A stretch of DNA of 64,000 nucleotides, from positions 124,001-188,000 of the forward strand of contig JAFFJZ010000077.1 in assembly GCA_018340375.1 (NCBI GenBank), given 5' to 3'. Made by a program: the position numbers and the translations under genes. Numbering within the stretch: the stretch's first letter is position 1; every line of letters starts with the position of its first letter. The notes below the pieces were generated by a model. That model saw only the letters and a list, made by a program, of their open reading frames with translations, had not been told where the DNA came from and did no database searches. Source of the stretch: Gonatopus flavifemur. Its lineage: Eukaryota; Arthropoda; Insecta; Hymenoptera; Dryinidae. Of this stretch, positions 34,709 to 46,049 are shown in pieces.

Positions 34709-34775
34709 CTTTAAAATTGGTAATCACCTCTTCAGGCATATTCCATTGTTTTAATAAATTGACAGTTACATCCAT
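34709..34775 (-). CDS. SAM-domain transposon gene, first SAM exon
   Basis: ATG at 34775, donor AAAG/GTATG at 34709. Reads MDVTVNLLKQWNMPEEVITN, the start of a SAM domain; phase 1 fits the next exon (AAA G + AC). A further upstream open stretch with its own ATG (35027-34962, FKVTVRLLANNVFEVP then CAA/GTATGT) could be an alternative first exon, but its phase does not fit this one, so I treat this ATG as the start. Confidence 0.6.
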
Positions 34776-35364
34776 TTCTTAACGATAAAAGAGAAAGATA
34801 AACATATATTTACATGAATCCTGCACAGATCGTGTATGATACTGTGTACGATCCATAAAAATTGAGCATAAATGCTTTTTATAAAATTATATATTGTTTC
34901 ATATATAATTTTGTAAATTATCATACACGATTAATTTTAATTTAAAAATATTTTCACATACTTGAGATGAAGGAACTTCGAAAACGTTATTCGCGAGCAA
35001 TCTGACTGTCACTTTGAAACCGTTCATTAACCTAGTAAATAATCAATATGAATTATTGACTAACTTTATGTTCATAAAATTTCGATCTCATTAGAAACAA
35101 TCACAACCACTGACCCAAGAAACCAATGCAATTGATCAGAGCGGACAGGATTCACACCAGTCAATTCATTTCGACTTCCAGAGTCGGTATTTTGCTCATT
35201 CCAGTCGATCTTATATCAAACGAAGGAAATGCTCATGAACAATCGAATGTCTTGTCAACTGGAGTTCGAACATCATGTATTTCACATTGATTCTTATCAG
35301 AATTAAACAATCTGAAATTAGAAATGTGAAATTGGCTGATATGAACAAATTTTTTGTTTCCGTG

Positions 35365-36134
35365 CGGTCGCTCAATTAACATCTGTTCACTATGTGCTTA
35401 TTCGGAGGAATATGTTGGATGGAGTTAAAATATGAAAATGTTAACCAAGGTTAAATCGAATTCCAAACCAGCGCATTTTTAGATGTTGAATTCTGTAACA
35501 TATCATGATGAAGCGTGTGAGTTCCAACTCAAGTTCCACCACGGTGAACTCTTGTTTGACTCTTGATCAGGATATAGTGGTGTTATTATAAAATAATGTA
35601 GTCCTTCATGCAAATTGCTAATCACGTTTCTAACAATTCTAAATCCAAGTCAATTTTGTCAAAGTTGATCATCGGGCACTTATATTAACTTCACACACAT
35701 TTTATACAAAATTTATGTATAATTTATGCATGTTCATTTCCTTACATAAAATATGCATAATTTATGCATCAATTATGCATAAAAACTTATGTTCAAACTA
35801 TGCATATTTTTTTACGTGGGATGTATTTTTTTCAGCTGTACAGCTGTATGGTCAATAGTTTTAACCTTCAGTTACCCCACGTATTTTCGCATGTTTTCGT
35901 TAACTTTTCATTGTGGTTTGCAATCAGCTGAATGAAGTTCTTTCCTTGATCGAAAATATACTTCCTTGGTTCTTGAACTTGATCCTTATTCTGGTTTCAA
36001 AGCATACGTCTTTATCCCTATAAACGGAAGATCAGATGTCGAGAACCTCTTGTTTCCTCCAGAACCCCGTGGGATAACTGAGGGTTAAAGTGACAGAACA
36101 TCGAAACTTTTTTGAAAGTTTTTTTTACGGTATA
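35365..36134. other. Anonymous DNA
   Basis: No gene or element recognised; a cluster of ATGCATAATTTATGCAT-like palindromes lies near 35740-35810. Confidence 0.4.
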
Positions 36135-36241
36135 CCCTTGTGCAAAAAATGTCCTAAAGTGTATACATTATACACGATTTGTATACAATTGTACACAAAT
36201 CGTGTATAATGTATACATTTTGGGACATTTTTCCACATGAG
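36135..36241. mobile_element. 107-bp palindromic MITE
   Basis: Ends CCCTTGTGCAAAAAATGTCC / GGGACATTTTTCCACATGAG; centre ACGATTTGTATACAATTG and its inverse. Related to 38228-38360. Confidence 0.55.
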
Positions 36242-36924
36242 ATGTCACATTTACAATAAGTTCCTGAATATTTTTGGAATAAATATTCCCCAACTCTTCG
36301 TTCAAAAATTAAGAAACACGTATAATTTGTGATTTCCCCATGTATACATTAGTGTCAAAGTTTTCGGTTCTGACAAATCCAGCTTCTTGGAATGCTTGTA
36401 TCTCGGAAAGCTTTCGATTCTTACATGACACATTGATTTTTCAATGAAAAGATGTTGCTGGAGCTTGAATCGTTTTTTGAAACAAATGAATTGTCAAATA
36501 ACGGAATACTCAGCTGTCAAAGACCCAAGATCTTGTAGTACATTTTTGGATCGATGTTTTCAGTTGCAAAACATTACAAAGAATTCATTCGCAAAGATAC
36601 ATAACGATAAATCATCAGATTTTTTCAGTTTGACTTTTCGTATGGTTTCCATGAACGATTCAAATTTCAAGAACATGATGAAAAGTCAGGTATCTAGCCC
36701 CCATTTCAAGCCATGAATGATCGAACACGCAAAGTTCTCAGACCGTTCTCATTTCGTCTATTTCTCATGACTGGCTGTGTACAACCATTTTCGGGAATGA
36801 ACCAGAAATGTCGTTATGCTCCACAAATTAATGATTGCGGAATTGGAAAATTGAAACTATCCAAATACGAATAAAATGCCTTCCTCGCTTTCATTGTTGG
36901 ATTACAGCAAAACACGAATAGAGA
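36242..36924. other. Anonymous DNA
   Basis: No recognisable gene. The longest frame (36444-36716) has no motif and no start context. Confidence 0.4.
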
Positions 36925-37342
36925 CCCGAGAAAAAATAATTCATATATGGTCGTATATGAGCGTATATGAATCATATATGAATCATATATGAACATATAT
37001 GAAATACATATGAACATATATAAACATATATGAGATCATATATGAGCATATATGGATTTTGGCCATATATGATCATGTATGAATGAGACTGTATATGGCC
37101 ATATGTGATCATATTCAATCATACATTATTATATACATCCATATATGGACAAAAAAATGTCACAATTTTACATGGAATGTGATGAAAAACCAAAGGAGAA
37201 AAAAGCGAGATCAATGCTGATAGATTCCCCACTTTCATATATGACCAGATATGAACATATATGGCCAAAATCCATATATGCTCATATATGAATGCGTATA
37301 TGGATCCATATATGGGTCTATATATGGAATTTTTTTTCCCGG
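36925..37342. mobile_element. MITE built from CATATATG repeats
   Basis: Inverted ends CCCGAGAAAAAATAATTC / GGAATTTTTTTTCCCGGG enclose dozens of TCATATATGA-type palindromes. A second element of this build is at 62344-62724. Confidence 0.6.
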
Positions 37343-37789
37343 GGAAAGAAAACTCTGAAGACTCGTTCCCAGTTTTTCAACCGATTGTGATGAAAATTAT
37401 ATGGAACCACTATGAGATCATAACTGAACTGCAGTACCAATTTCATCGCAATCGGATAACAGGAAGCGAAAACATGCCCAGTCCCAGAATCAACACTTTA
37501 TAACATGCTTCTTCTCTGTCTCCCGTTTTCTTCCAAGGCTCAGATTGAAACTTGTATGGGACCACTATCAGCACTGCGTAAAAATATGGTGGGAATTTCA
37601 TAACGATTGGTTGATAGAGACGGAAGATATCCGCATGATAGCGGCATTCACGAGATTTTCAGATTTTGTTCCAAAGCTTACTGCTGACCATTTTCTTTCC
37701 TCACTCCCGCTTTGCTTGAAATTTATATCGTACAACTAACACTTCGTGAATTGAAAATGCTTAGGATCCCATGGCATTCGGATGATACG
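37343..37789. other. Anonymous DNA
   Basis: Short frames only (e.g. 37545-37739) without recognisable motifs. Confidence 0.35.
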
Positions 37790-38159
37790 CACGGAGAGAA
37801 AGGAATTCGCTGTGGCAGCAAAATCTACTTTTGCTGGGTTCCTTTTGCTAGAGCAGCAAATTTTTTGCTGTGACAGCAAACTATTTGCTGTTCCAGCAAT
37901 CTTGTTAGCTGCGACAGCGAATTTTTAGCTGTGGCAACAAAAAATGTTTGCTATCCCAGCAAAATTTGTTTGCTATTCTATATATAATACTGAAAATTTG
38001 CTGGCGGAGCAAACATTTTTTGCTGCTACAGCTAAAAAATTGCTGTCGTAGCTAACACGATTGCTGTTGTAGCAAATTTTTGGCTAGGTCAGCAAAAAAT
38101 TTTGCTATTCTATATATAATACCTCGATTTGCTGCGTCAGCAAATTTTTTCTCTCCGTG
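37790..38159. mobile_element. MITE with hairpin array (TTTGCTG...CAGCAAA)
   Basis: 370 bp; ends CACGGAGAGAAA / CTCTCCGTG, flanked by CG on both sides. The interior is about ten imperfect hairpins of TTTGCTG(3-6)CAGCAAA, with the 20-bp block TTGCTATTCTATATATAATA present twice. Confidence 0.75.
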
Positions 38160-38227
38160 CGGCCATAGGAAGGGCATGCTTTCAAAATATGGCCAAAAAC
38201 GCGGATCGCAAGAAAAAATTTCCCACA

Positions 38228-38360
38228 ACCATGTGGAAAGAATGTCCAAATCTGTATACAATTGCACACAAATTGTATACAAAGCGTACACGATTGCATA
38301 TAAATTCGTATATAAATTGTGAACAATTTTATACAGTTTTAGACATTATTTCCACATGGG
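38228..38360. mobile_element. Palindromic MITE (CCATGTGGAAA ends)
   Basis: Ends CCATGTGGAAAGAATGTC and inverted CCCATGTGGAAATAATGTC, with GTATACAATTGCACAC motifs inside. Resembles 36135-36241. Confidence 0.55.
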
Positions 38361-38737
38361 CGAGGGCAAAGCCCCCTGGTGTAGGTGTATTTTGATTTTG
38401 GTCACAGTTACCAGTCACCAAAATGAAGCATCAATCGTATTCATTTAGAAAAATCGAGACTGGTATCATTTTATGACTGTTATCGAAGTACAACGAACCC
38501 GTGACGGTAAGAGCATAATTATGAACGAGCACAATTAAAAGACAATAAGGAAAACAAGAATAAAACAAAAATAAGAAAACAGTGACGAAGCTTATGTAGC
38601 AAGCACATGACTGAGATAGGAGAGAATGAACACGCGCGCGCTTAAACTCGTGACACGGGCGGAACGATAAATGATTTCCAGAGAGAATAATTTAATCCAC
38701 CACAAACGAGCGTTAACGTGATCAGTCCTTCGTCAAC

Positions 38738-38811
38738 ATGTCTAAGAAGAGGAATTATGTTGGGGAGAAGGCTTCGTCATCCAAGATCACTGAGTGCACA
38801 CCTCTGCTAGA
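38738..38811 (+). CDS. Possible first coding exon of a host gene
   Basis: ATG in good context (GTCAACATGTC) followed by 24 codons and a consensus donor CTAGA/GTAAGT. The peptide MSKKRNYVGEKA.. ends ECTPLLE, resembling the acidic dileucine/TPLL tails near the N-terminus of membrane transporters; this resemblance is weak. The region upstream (38440-38737) is free of recognised repeats. A second possible exon with AG/..GT borders is at 39783-39835 (MTTDTGNNTTKCCKND), but its phase does not fit. No further exon was identified, so this is only a candidate. Confidence 0.3.
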
Positions 38812-39270
38812 GTAAGTATCTGATATACCGTTACACTCGATTATAAATTGGTTTCACTTTCAACGATAGTAGGGTGATAAACAGAAATTCTAATTGGATG
38901 AAATCCGTGAGTCACCGAGGAAGAGAACTGTGGAATCATGTGTATGTGATTGACCGAATTTTGAAGAACACTTTATAAATACTTGGTTTCGCATTAACAC
39001 CGTTTTGAATATATTTTTACACTCATGTATTTATTTTCCGATCAGTGTGGTGAATATTTTGAATTCTTTTCATATAATTGACAACCGAACCTCCACTGTA
39101 GTTGGATAGTCAACTCCAATTCATTGGAAAAGTATGTTCAAAAACTCTTTCAGATATAGAAGAATAACGTGATGAACAGGGAACTAAATTGCTTCTCATC
39201 TACACGTGATTTATGGAACTCATCCCTCTACATAAATGAAATTTTTTCTGCTTCGATCAATCGAAACCTA
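38812..39270. other. Anonymous DNA, possible intron
   Basis: Nothing recognised beyond the candidate donor at its left edge. Confidence 0.35.
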
Positions 39271-39520
39271 CACGAAGAAAATCCGACACGAGTGCCCACT
39301 GTTCCGCACATTGATCATAATTGTGTGAGAAAAAATGAAATGAAGCACTGCTGGCTGATGTGTGTACATCAGTTACCAATGATACACACAATGGTCACCA
39401 ATGTGCGGTCATTGATAATCGATGGACGCACATTAGCCAGCAGTGTTTTATTTTATTTTTTCTCGCACACTGATGATCAATGTGCGGAACATTGGTCACT
39501 CGTGTTGGGTTTTCTCCGTG
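39271..39520. mobile_element. TA-flanked MITE (CACGRAGAAAA ends)
   Basis: 250 bp with ends CACGAAGAAAA / TTTTCTCCGTG, TA on both sides (39269-70, 39521-22), and arms that continue pairing (CCGCACATTGATCAT and its inverse; TGGCTGATGTG region). Confidence 0.78.
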
Positions 39521-42059
39521 TATCTTCAATTCAGATAACGTGAACACTGATTATGCGATGAAAATGAACAAGAGATTACAGATATATTGTTTACGTAACT
39601 AGTCATAAAGCTCCAGCTTATCGACATGAGAAACATCAGGGATTATAAATTACTAGCCACTCTCTTTATCGCTTTTATTCAGTATACATTTTATAAACTT
39701 ATATACTCTCAAACTTAGAATTTTTAATCTTGATAATATGTTGTAATGAAAACAACAGTTGAATTCTGAAGTTACTTTCTCAGATAAGATGACGACCGAT
39801 ACAGGAAACAATACAACAAAATGTTGTAAAAATGACGTAAGGAAGCTGCTATGAAGAAAAAAAAGAGATTAAATTGTTATGATGAACGTATTCATCGAGG
39901 TTATCTATCGATGAAAAAGAGCTGGGAGAAGAATTGTTCCATTCATTTAGAAACCTTCAGCACTTGGTGGTGCCTTAATATGCGTGGACCAATAAATGGT
40001 GTAACAACAAAATTCGCAACGCGCGATAAGGAGTCAAGAAATACAAGATAAGAATTATTTGAAAGGAACCAAAGGAATTATTCCGAGATAATGATTGTTG
40101 TATGAGTGTTGTATTGAGTAACACGTATTCACAAAAGAATCGGATCGATTATGTGTAACGAGGATATCAAAATTAATGAGAATTTTGTGGCACGAAAACA
40201 TTTAATTTCTTTTGATTTTGAAATTTTCTTAATCGAAGGTAAGACCTTTCATCTGATGAACACAATCGATCAACAGTGTGTAATATCCAATCTTCATATT
40301 GTACTCTCCAAAGATTTGCTTCATCATTCCTTTCATTAAAATATTTCCTTCTACAAAGATTCAAATACTAAGATAAAATCCATGTACACAAGAATCAATG
40401 TTTTTCAAGCTTCCTCTCTCGATTCTTAGAAAAGTGAAAAAAAAATAAATTCAGTTAAAGAACTTGTGATGTACCTTTTTTGTTATTATCAGAGTGTGCT
40501 CAAATTTATTCTCTATCATTCAAGAATAATGGAGTACAAAGTTTGAGCCAATACAGTAAGTTTGATGAATTTTGAAATCACGTGCAATCCTGCACTCAGG
40601 CTATCCTAGTGAAAATATGATGTACGTTCGTGAAAGGGAGTGTAATTTTACACTCAAAAATGCGTGAATTTCTCTCGGTGTACATTCGCATTCAATTTTC
40701 ATGACACCTCGTGACATCGTTGACACTTCATTTTTACCAGGATTGACACGAGAGCAAGGTAACTCGTACAAACAAACGGAAAATCATGGGCTTAACGCGC
40801 TTAAACACAAACAGTTTTCCTCCACTTTTATACATTGTATACCAATTATCAGAGTTCACGATGAGAGTCAAGGTTCTTTTTTCAGTTATTCAATCATCGT
40901 CCATCCAAGGCGGCAGAATTGATTCCTATCCAGGCGGAGACTTTTGATGGATTGAGATAAAAGTTCCGATGACTTCCAATCGGTTCTTTATTTGAATATA
41001 TTTCTATATGATTAACACATCAGTCCGGGACGGACGCTTTTTCCAGGCTTTCCCACGCCGAAATTCAGTATCCCGTACATGATCTCGCATAGCCTCGTAA
41101 ACCTAATACCTGTCGCTTATAGGATACATTAAAACATTGGAACAAAATTTCATAAAGCAATCAATGACATGAACCGTGACATGTACGATACTTGAAATGA
41201 AAAAAAAACGATTCAGTTGAGTATCATAAATTGATTTCTCGTAAACTGATTTCTCTAATCTTCATGAATTGGCAGGAAGTTCCAATTACTAAGAAGAAAC
41301 CAGTGTATTTGACGGAAAAGTAAATATGCATATTAACTGATAAGAAAGAGTTAACAACATTATACACAAATTTCATTTTCATAGCTTACTCTTGCATTGA
41401 CTTAGAAGTTATAATACACATATTTGTAATTTTACGGGTCAGAGCGGAGCACAGTTCATCTACTGGATTGAGGCAAATAATTTGAGACAAGTCGTTTTGC
41501 AATAATTTTATATACTACAGTGATGAATGAATTATTGAATTTTGTTGGCAAGATTCAATTTCCTCTGTGTTCCGATTATTTTTTGATTGTCTTATTGAGT
41601 TCTCATTTTGTTCTCAACAAATTATTATGAATTAAAAGTTCATATGTTGCTACTAAAAAACCAACAATTCTTCATCAACTCCTGATTATTCTAGTCCTAT
41701 GAGTGAGACGAATAATCATTATTATTGGTCCAATAATGCCTCAATCAAGAGATACCTGGATAAATAGGTGTGATGAATAAATTATTCACTTTACCCCGAC
41801 CTATAAGGTGAAATGGGTCGCTCTTTGTTATATGTTTGAACCGACAGTGGAGGACAGAATAGTTTTTTTTTGTGTGGATAATGTTGATCATCAAAGTCAC
41901 ACAAGCGTTCATGATTCTTCAGAGAATTTTCCGTTCACAGTGAAAACATGTATTCATCATAATACGTTGAATTTTGATCCGCCTTACAAGGTTAGACAAA
42001 TGGTAAACAAACCGCGTTGACACGTTAGTGATTTTGTTTTGACGTCATATACTTTTGAT
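39521..42059. other. Anonymous A+T-rich DNA
   Basis: No gene or paired repeat recognised. A TTCTCTCGGTG before TA at ~40680 looks like one end of a CAC-type MITE without a visible partner. Open frames at 39851-40051 and 40151-40339 are motif-free. Confidence 0.4.
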
Positions 42060-42765
42060 TGTGTGGAAATGTCTAATTTTGGCCGAAATAATCAAAAGCA
42101 AGGAGCTTGGGTTCCTTATGAGTTGAAACCAAGAGACGTGGAGCATCGTTTTTTCACGTGTGAACAACTGTTTCAGCGGCACAAAAGGAAGAGTTTTCTT
42201 CATCGCATCGTGACAAGTGATGAAAGATGGATTCATTACAGCAACCCAAAGTAATGGAAGTCATGGGGACTGCCCGATCATGCTTCTACGTCATCGGCTC
42301 GGCCGAATATTCACGCTGCGAAGGATATGCTGTGTATTTGGTGGGAAAAGGTCAGTGTCATTCATTCCGAGTGGTTTAAACTGAACAAAATCATCACTGG
42401 GGAACGGTGTCAAACTCAATTTAAGCGACTGAGCCGAATACTGCACGAAAAACGGCCACAATACGAGCAAAGGCACGACAAAATGATTCTACTGCATGGT
42501 AATGCTCGGCCTCATGTTGCAAAACCCGTCAAAACCTATCCCGTATAGCGCTACGACCGATCGCCGGACATTTCGTTCCTGCGTTCCTCCACCTTGTTTC
42601 CAAGTCTCCCTCCTATCCACGTCGCCTTTACGGAGATGTGACGTGGAAGCGGTGGGTGTGTTGTTAGGGACGTGGAAACGCTCAAATGGGAAGTCCTGCC
42701 ACACCCGCCATGTTCTCCAGATATTGTGCCGTCCGATTATTCCCAAGCAACAAAGGAGATTGAAA
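42060..42765 (+). pseudogene. Decayed mauritiana-type mariner transposase
   Basis: Recognisable from NNQKQGAWVPYELKPRDVE onward: FLHRIVTSDERWIHY (first Asp region), a TAA at 42252-42254, then RPNIHAAKDMLCIWWEKV and LLHGNARPHVAKPV. In the last, the second catalytic Asp codon is Gly (42498-42500). After 42540 about 130 bp of GC-richer foreign sequence interrupts the gene. The frame then resumes with VETLKWEVLPHPPCSPDIVP and DYS. The N-terminus and terminal repeats were not found. A dead relic. Confidence 0.8.
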
Positions 42766-43405
42766 ATGCTGAGAATGTGTTTGGAAAATCCTATGAACAC
42801 GCTTAGAACTTCTAAATGAGACTGTTTCCAATAATTTTGTTGGTAACAAAAATTGATCAAATCGGTCAGTGATCTTCACTGATTACTTTTTCCGATGTGC
42901 CAACGAGGTTTGTATCCTAGGTTAGGTAATCACGGCATTCCCCCTGGTGAATGAATAGTATAAGATCGAAATATAGAACGTCGCTTTTCAATTCATCTTT
43001 GAATCCTTCAATGAAAGTAACGATGACAAAAATTCCCGTAAATCTAAGTAAAGGGGTAGACAAAAACTTGATTCAAAATATACAGGGGCCTCGCAGTGCT
43101 CATATGCTGTTATGCTACGATACTGGTTTCGTATATCAAGTGGTATACCACGACGCACATTGCGTCCCTGCCTCCTCGCGGAGTTGTACCACTAACCATC
43201 TCGCGGGGAACTAAGCCCATCGTGGACACCCTTGTCTTAAGGGGACATTCCGATGTGGACGTCGGAAAAAAAAACATATTTTCAAGATTTTTTCCCCAGG
43301 AACTATTGAACATAATCAAACAAACTTTTCTCCCCTTAAAGGTATGATCAAGGAGAGTTGAAAAAACTTTTTATTCGTCATTGAAAATATTCATTTATGT
43401 ATTTA
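42766..43405. other. Spacer between two mariners
   Basis: No feature recognised; includes a GC-richer patch at 43080-43260 with no motif-bearing frame. Confidence 0.35.
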
Positions 43406-44689
43406 CGAGGGTGGATTGATAAGTTTCCGGCCTGACCAAGAGATGGCGCCACTAGGCCTACCTTGAGGTGGCGTTCTATAGTACCATCCTTAGTTAGCTT
43501 GTAGCTATAGTTTCAGTCCGATCGCCATGTTAGTTTAGTTTTGAGAGCACGCTGACCAAGACGCCTCTGTGTTTTTCGTAAAAATGGAAAAGCTGGAAAA
43601 TCGTGCTGTCATCAAATACTTTTATTTGAAGGGGTGAACGCCGAAGGAAATTAAAGAATAGATGGACTCAACACTGGGGACATCCTCCCCATCATATTCA
43701 ACCGTTAAGCAGTGGGTTTCCGAGTTTAAAAAGGGTCGTGTGAGCACCTCTGATGAGCCTCGCTCGTGACGCCCCATTGAGGTCACAACTCCAGATATGA
43801 TCGAAAAAATCCATCAAATAGTGCTGAAAGATCGCAGATTAAAAGTTCGTGAGATAGCTGAGACCTGTAAGATGTCATATGAACGTGTACAAAATATTTT
43901 GCACCAACATTTGTATATGGAAAAGCTCTGTGCAAGATGGGTGCCGCGTTTGCTAACAGTCGACCAAAAATTGATTCGAAAGAACATTTCTACCGCCAAT
44001 TTGGCGTTGTATAAGCGTAATCCATTGCGTCGATTCGTAACCGTTGACGAAACTTGGGTCCACCACTACACCCCTGAAACCAAAGAACAGTCTAAACAGT
44101 GGATTGGACTAGGGGAACCAACTCCAAAGAAGGCAAAAACAATTTTTTCGGCGAACAAGGTTATGGCTACTGTTTTTTGGGATGCAAGAGGTATTATATA
44201 CATTGATTACCTTGAAAAGGGTAAAACTATCACTGGTCAATACTACGCAGACTCATTGCAACGTTTGAGCCACGAAGTGAAAATTAAACGACCTCATCTG
44301 GCGAAGAAAAAAATCTTGTTTCATCACGATAACGCACCAGCGCACACGTCAATCGTTGCGATGGCTAAAATCAACGATCTGAAGTTTGAATTAATGTCGC
44401 ACCCTCCCTACTCTCCAGACCTAGCCCCGAGTGACTATTATCTGTTTCCTCACCTCAAAAAATGGCTTGGCGGTGAGAGATTTGCGGACAATGAAGAAGT
44501 AATCGAAGCTGTAAATGGGTATTTTGAGGAGCTTGACGAATCAGTCTATAGAGATGGCATTACTGGACTAGAACACCGCTATGAGAAATGTATCAGCCTT
44601 GGAGGAGAATATGTTGAGAAATAAAAAAAAAAAATTCTTAAAAACGTTGTTTTTCTTGGTCAGGCCGGAAACTTATCAATCCACCCTCG
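43406..44689 (+). mobile_element. mariner element with three nonsense codons
   Basis: 1284 bp with inverted ends CGAGGGTGGATTGATAAGTT on both sides and TA duplication (43404-05, 44690-91). Encodes one transposase in + orientation. Confidence 0.95.
43584..44624 (+). pseudogene. mariner transposase (DD34D), three in-frame stops
   Basis: Start at ATG 43584 (MEKLENRAVIKYFYLKG); 347 codons, the family length. TGA 43635-37, TAG 43659-61 and TGA 43767-69 all fall in the N-terminal helix-turn-helix third, in the same frame as the rest; no indel is needed. From 43797 the frame is open, with the linker IVLKDRRLKVREIAETC and the complete catalytic triad: TVDETWVHHY, FHHDNAPAHTS, YSPDLAPSDYYLFPHLKK (34 residues between the last two Asp). 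Poly-A-like AAAAAAAAAA follows the stop. Confidence 0.94.
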
Positions 44690-45046
44690 TATAATATAAA
44701 ATGATCTAATTTATCGCTTGAACTCTGAAGAGTCATATGCAACGGAGTTTGACAAAGGCTGCGATTTGTTAGAACAATTTGGTTCAAAAGGCAATACTGA
44801 TTGTTGATACATCAGTATGAATAACAGAAGTACTAAAATATGCTGAACATGACTGAAAGAGAAATGACAATTTATAATATCTAAGTACAAGTATATAAAC
44901 ATATGTGATTATCACTCTCACACTTATATCTTAATTATGTTTGCCAGTAATTGTACAATTGATTGTTAACGTATTAATTCCGGGGAATGGGATCTTTTTT
45001 AGAGAATATAATAAACAAGTATACAATGTTATAGATAATGAATATA

Positions 45047-46049
45047 CTAACTAACGGATATAATATATTTCATAAAATTATGAAGTTTTATAATTCTCCA
45101 TTCATCTGGATTTTTCAATAAAGAGATGCAGGCATCTCTCGCAGCTGCTACAGTTACAATTTCAGTAGGTAAAAAGTTCCTGTGAGAATTAGGAGCAGGG
45201 CACTCAACCAGATAGTGGAACAGGGTGCTATCCAAAGTGGATGCATAATGGTGACAGATAGCATATTTTTGTGAAAATACAATTTTAGAGTCCACAATTA
45301 CTCTTGGAAATATATTGTTGCACAGTCTTAACTGAGCAGGCAGGTTCCTCAATGGGATTTTGATTCTGAGTTCTGAGTATTTTTGAGTTCCATTCGAAAG
45401 AGTAAGATGTGGATATACATCAAGAGTAGTTGAGAGTCTCACACTTCTTGTGTCTTTCTCCATTAAAAACTTTTCATATGTATCTAACCAATTTTTTTAT
45501 TTGCCGAGATAACTCCGGCAGATATTGAATTCCAAAGGTCGCCAGCATTGGCAATCTCTAATAATTCTCTAATTTGGAGTACCCAGTTGTATTCTTCAAC
45601 GACTTTGGGGTTATCCGCCAGTGCTTCCAATTTATTGAAACAAGTTATAGGATAACGGTTTGTAGGCATCAATAGCGGCTTCTCCAACCAATCAATTGCT
45701 TGTTTGAATATGAATTTGGCCATAGGAGGTCTAACCACCTCCAGCCTGACCGCATAATTCGGGGTAGAACCAGAAAGTTGTAAAATTTTCTCACAAGAGG
45801 ATGACTTGGTCCTTTCAAGTTCATCAAAATACCTGAAGCCCCATATGTGCGAGTGATAAAGAAAACGCTCCTTACCGAACTGTCACATAGTTCAGGTATG
45901 GGGTATCACGGATCTAATTTCAAAGTGTTCAAAATGGCAAGCACCGAACTGATGGCTTGTCTGGGTTCACTTAGTGTTGCCTCGAGTTGTTTAGAGAAGG
46001 TAGCTGTAGAAGAGTTTATAATCCTAGATATTTGTAATTATTGGTAATT
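45047..46049 (-). pseudogene. Non-LTR ORF2, C-terminal region
   Basis: Two open stretches (45738-45484, 45463-45047) continue ORF2. FFKQAI-type helices (here FIFKQAIDWLEKP) come first, then ICHHYASTLDSTLFHYLVEC, a His/Cys cluster resembling the C-terminal zinc knuckle of such elements. The part at 45740-46049 is too decayed to read. Confidence 0.7.

Larger units (their letters stand above)
9889..35364 (-). mobile_element. Possible very large two-gene transposon (SAM + zinc-finger transposase)
   Basis: Hypothesis. Imperfect inverted ends CACGGAAAAAAAAGAT (from 9889) and, inverted, CACGGAAACAAAAAAT (from 35364) share further patchy similarity for ~35 bp (both reach an ATCAG segment). Both are flanked by CG, a possible 2-bp target duplication also seen at the MITE 37790-38159. 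Between them, on the minus strand, lie the SAM-domain gene and the zinc-finger transposase gene, with no other gene of their own type. CAC-starting ends with short duplications resemble CACTA/EnSpm elements. About half the bracket is later insertions (copia, giant hAT foldback, mariner, MITEs). The gene pair is solid; the exact ends are not. Confidence 0.35.

Noticed and set aside
19172..34775. SAM-domain gene as an ordinary host gene
   Set aside because: Its adjacency to the zinc-finger transposase on the same strand, family resemblance to repeat-associated proteins and apparent splice-site decay favour a transposon gene, though this is not proven.
39783..39835. MTTDTGNNTTKCCKND as a second host exon
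   Set aside because: AG and GT borders are present but the phase does not fit the candidate exon at 38738-38811 and there is no homology support.
43080..43350. Short frames in the GC-richer patch before the second mariner
   Set aside because: Frames open on both strands with no motif; no sign of a gene.
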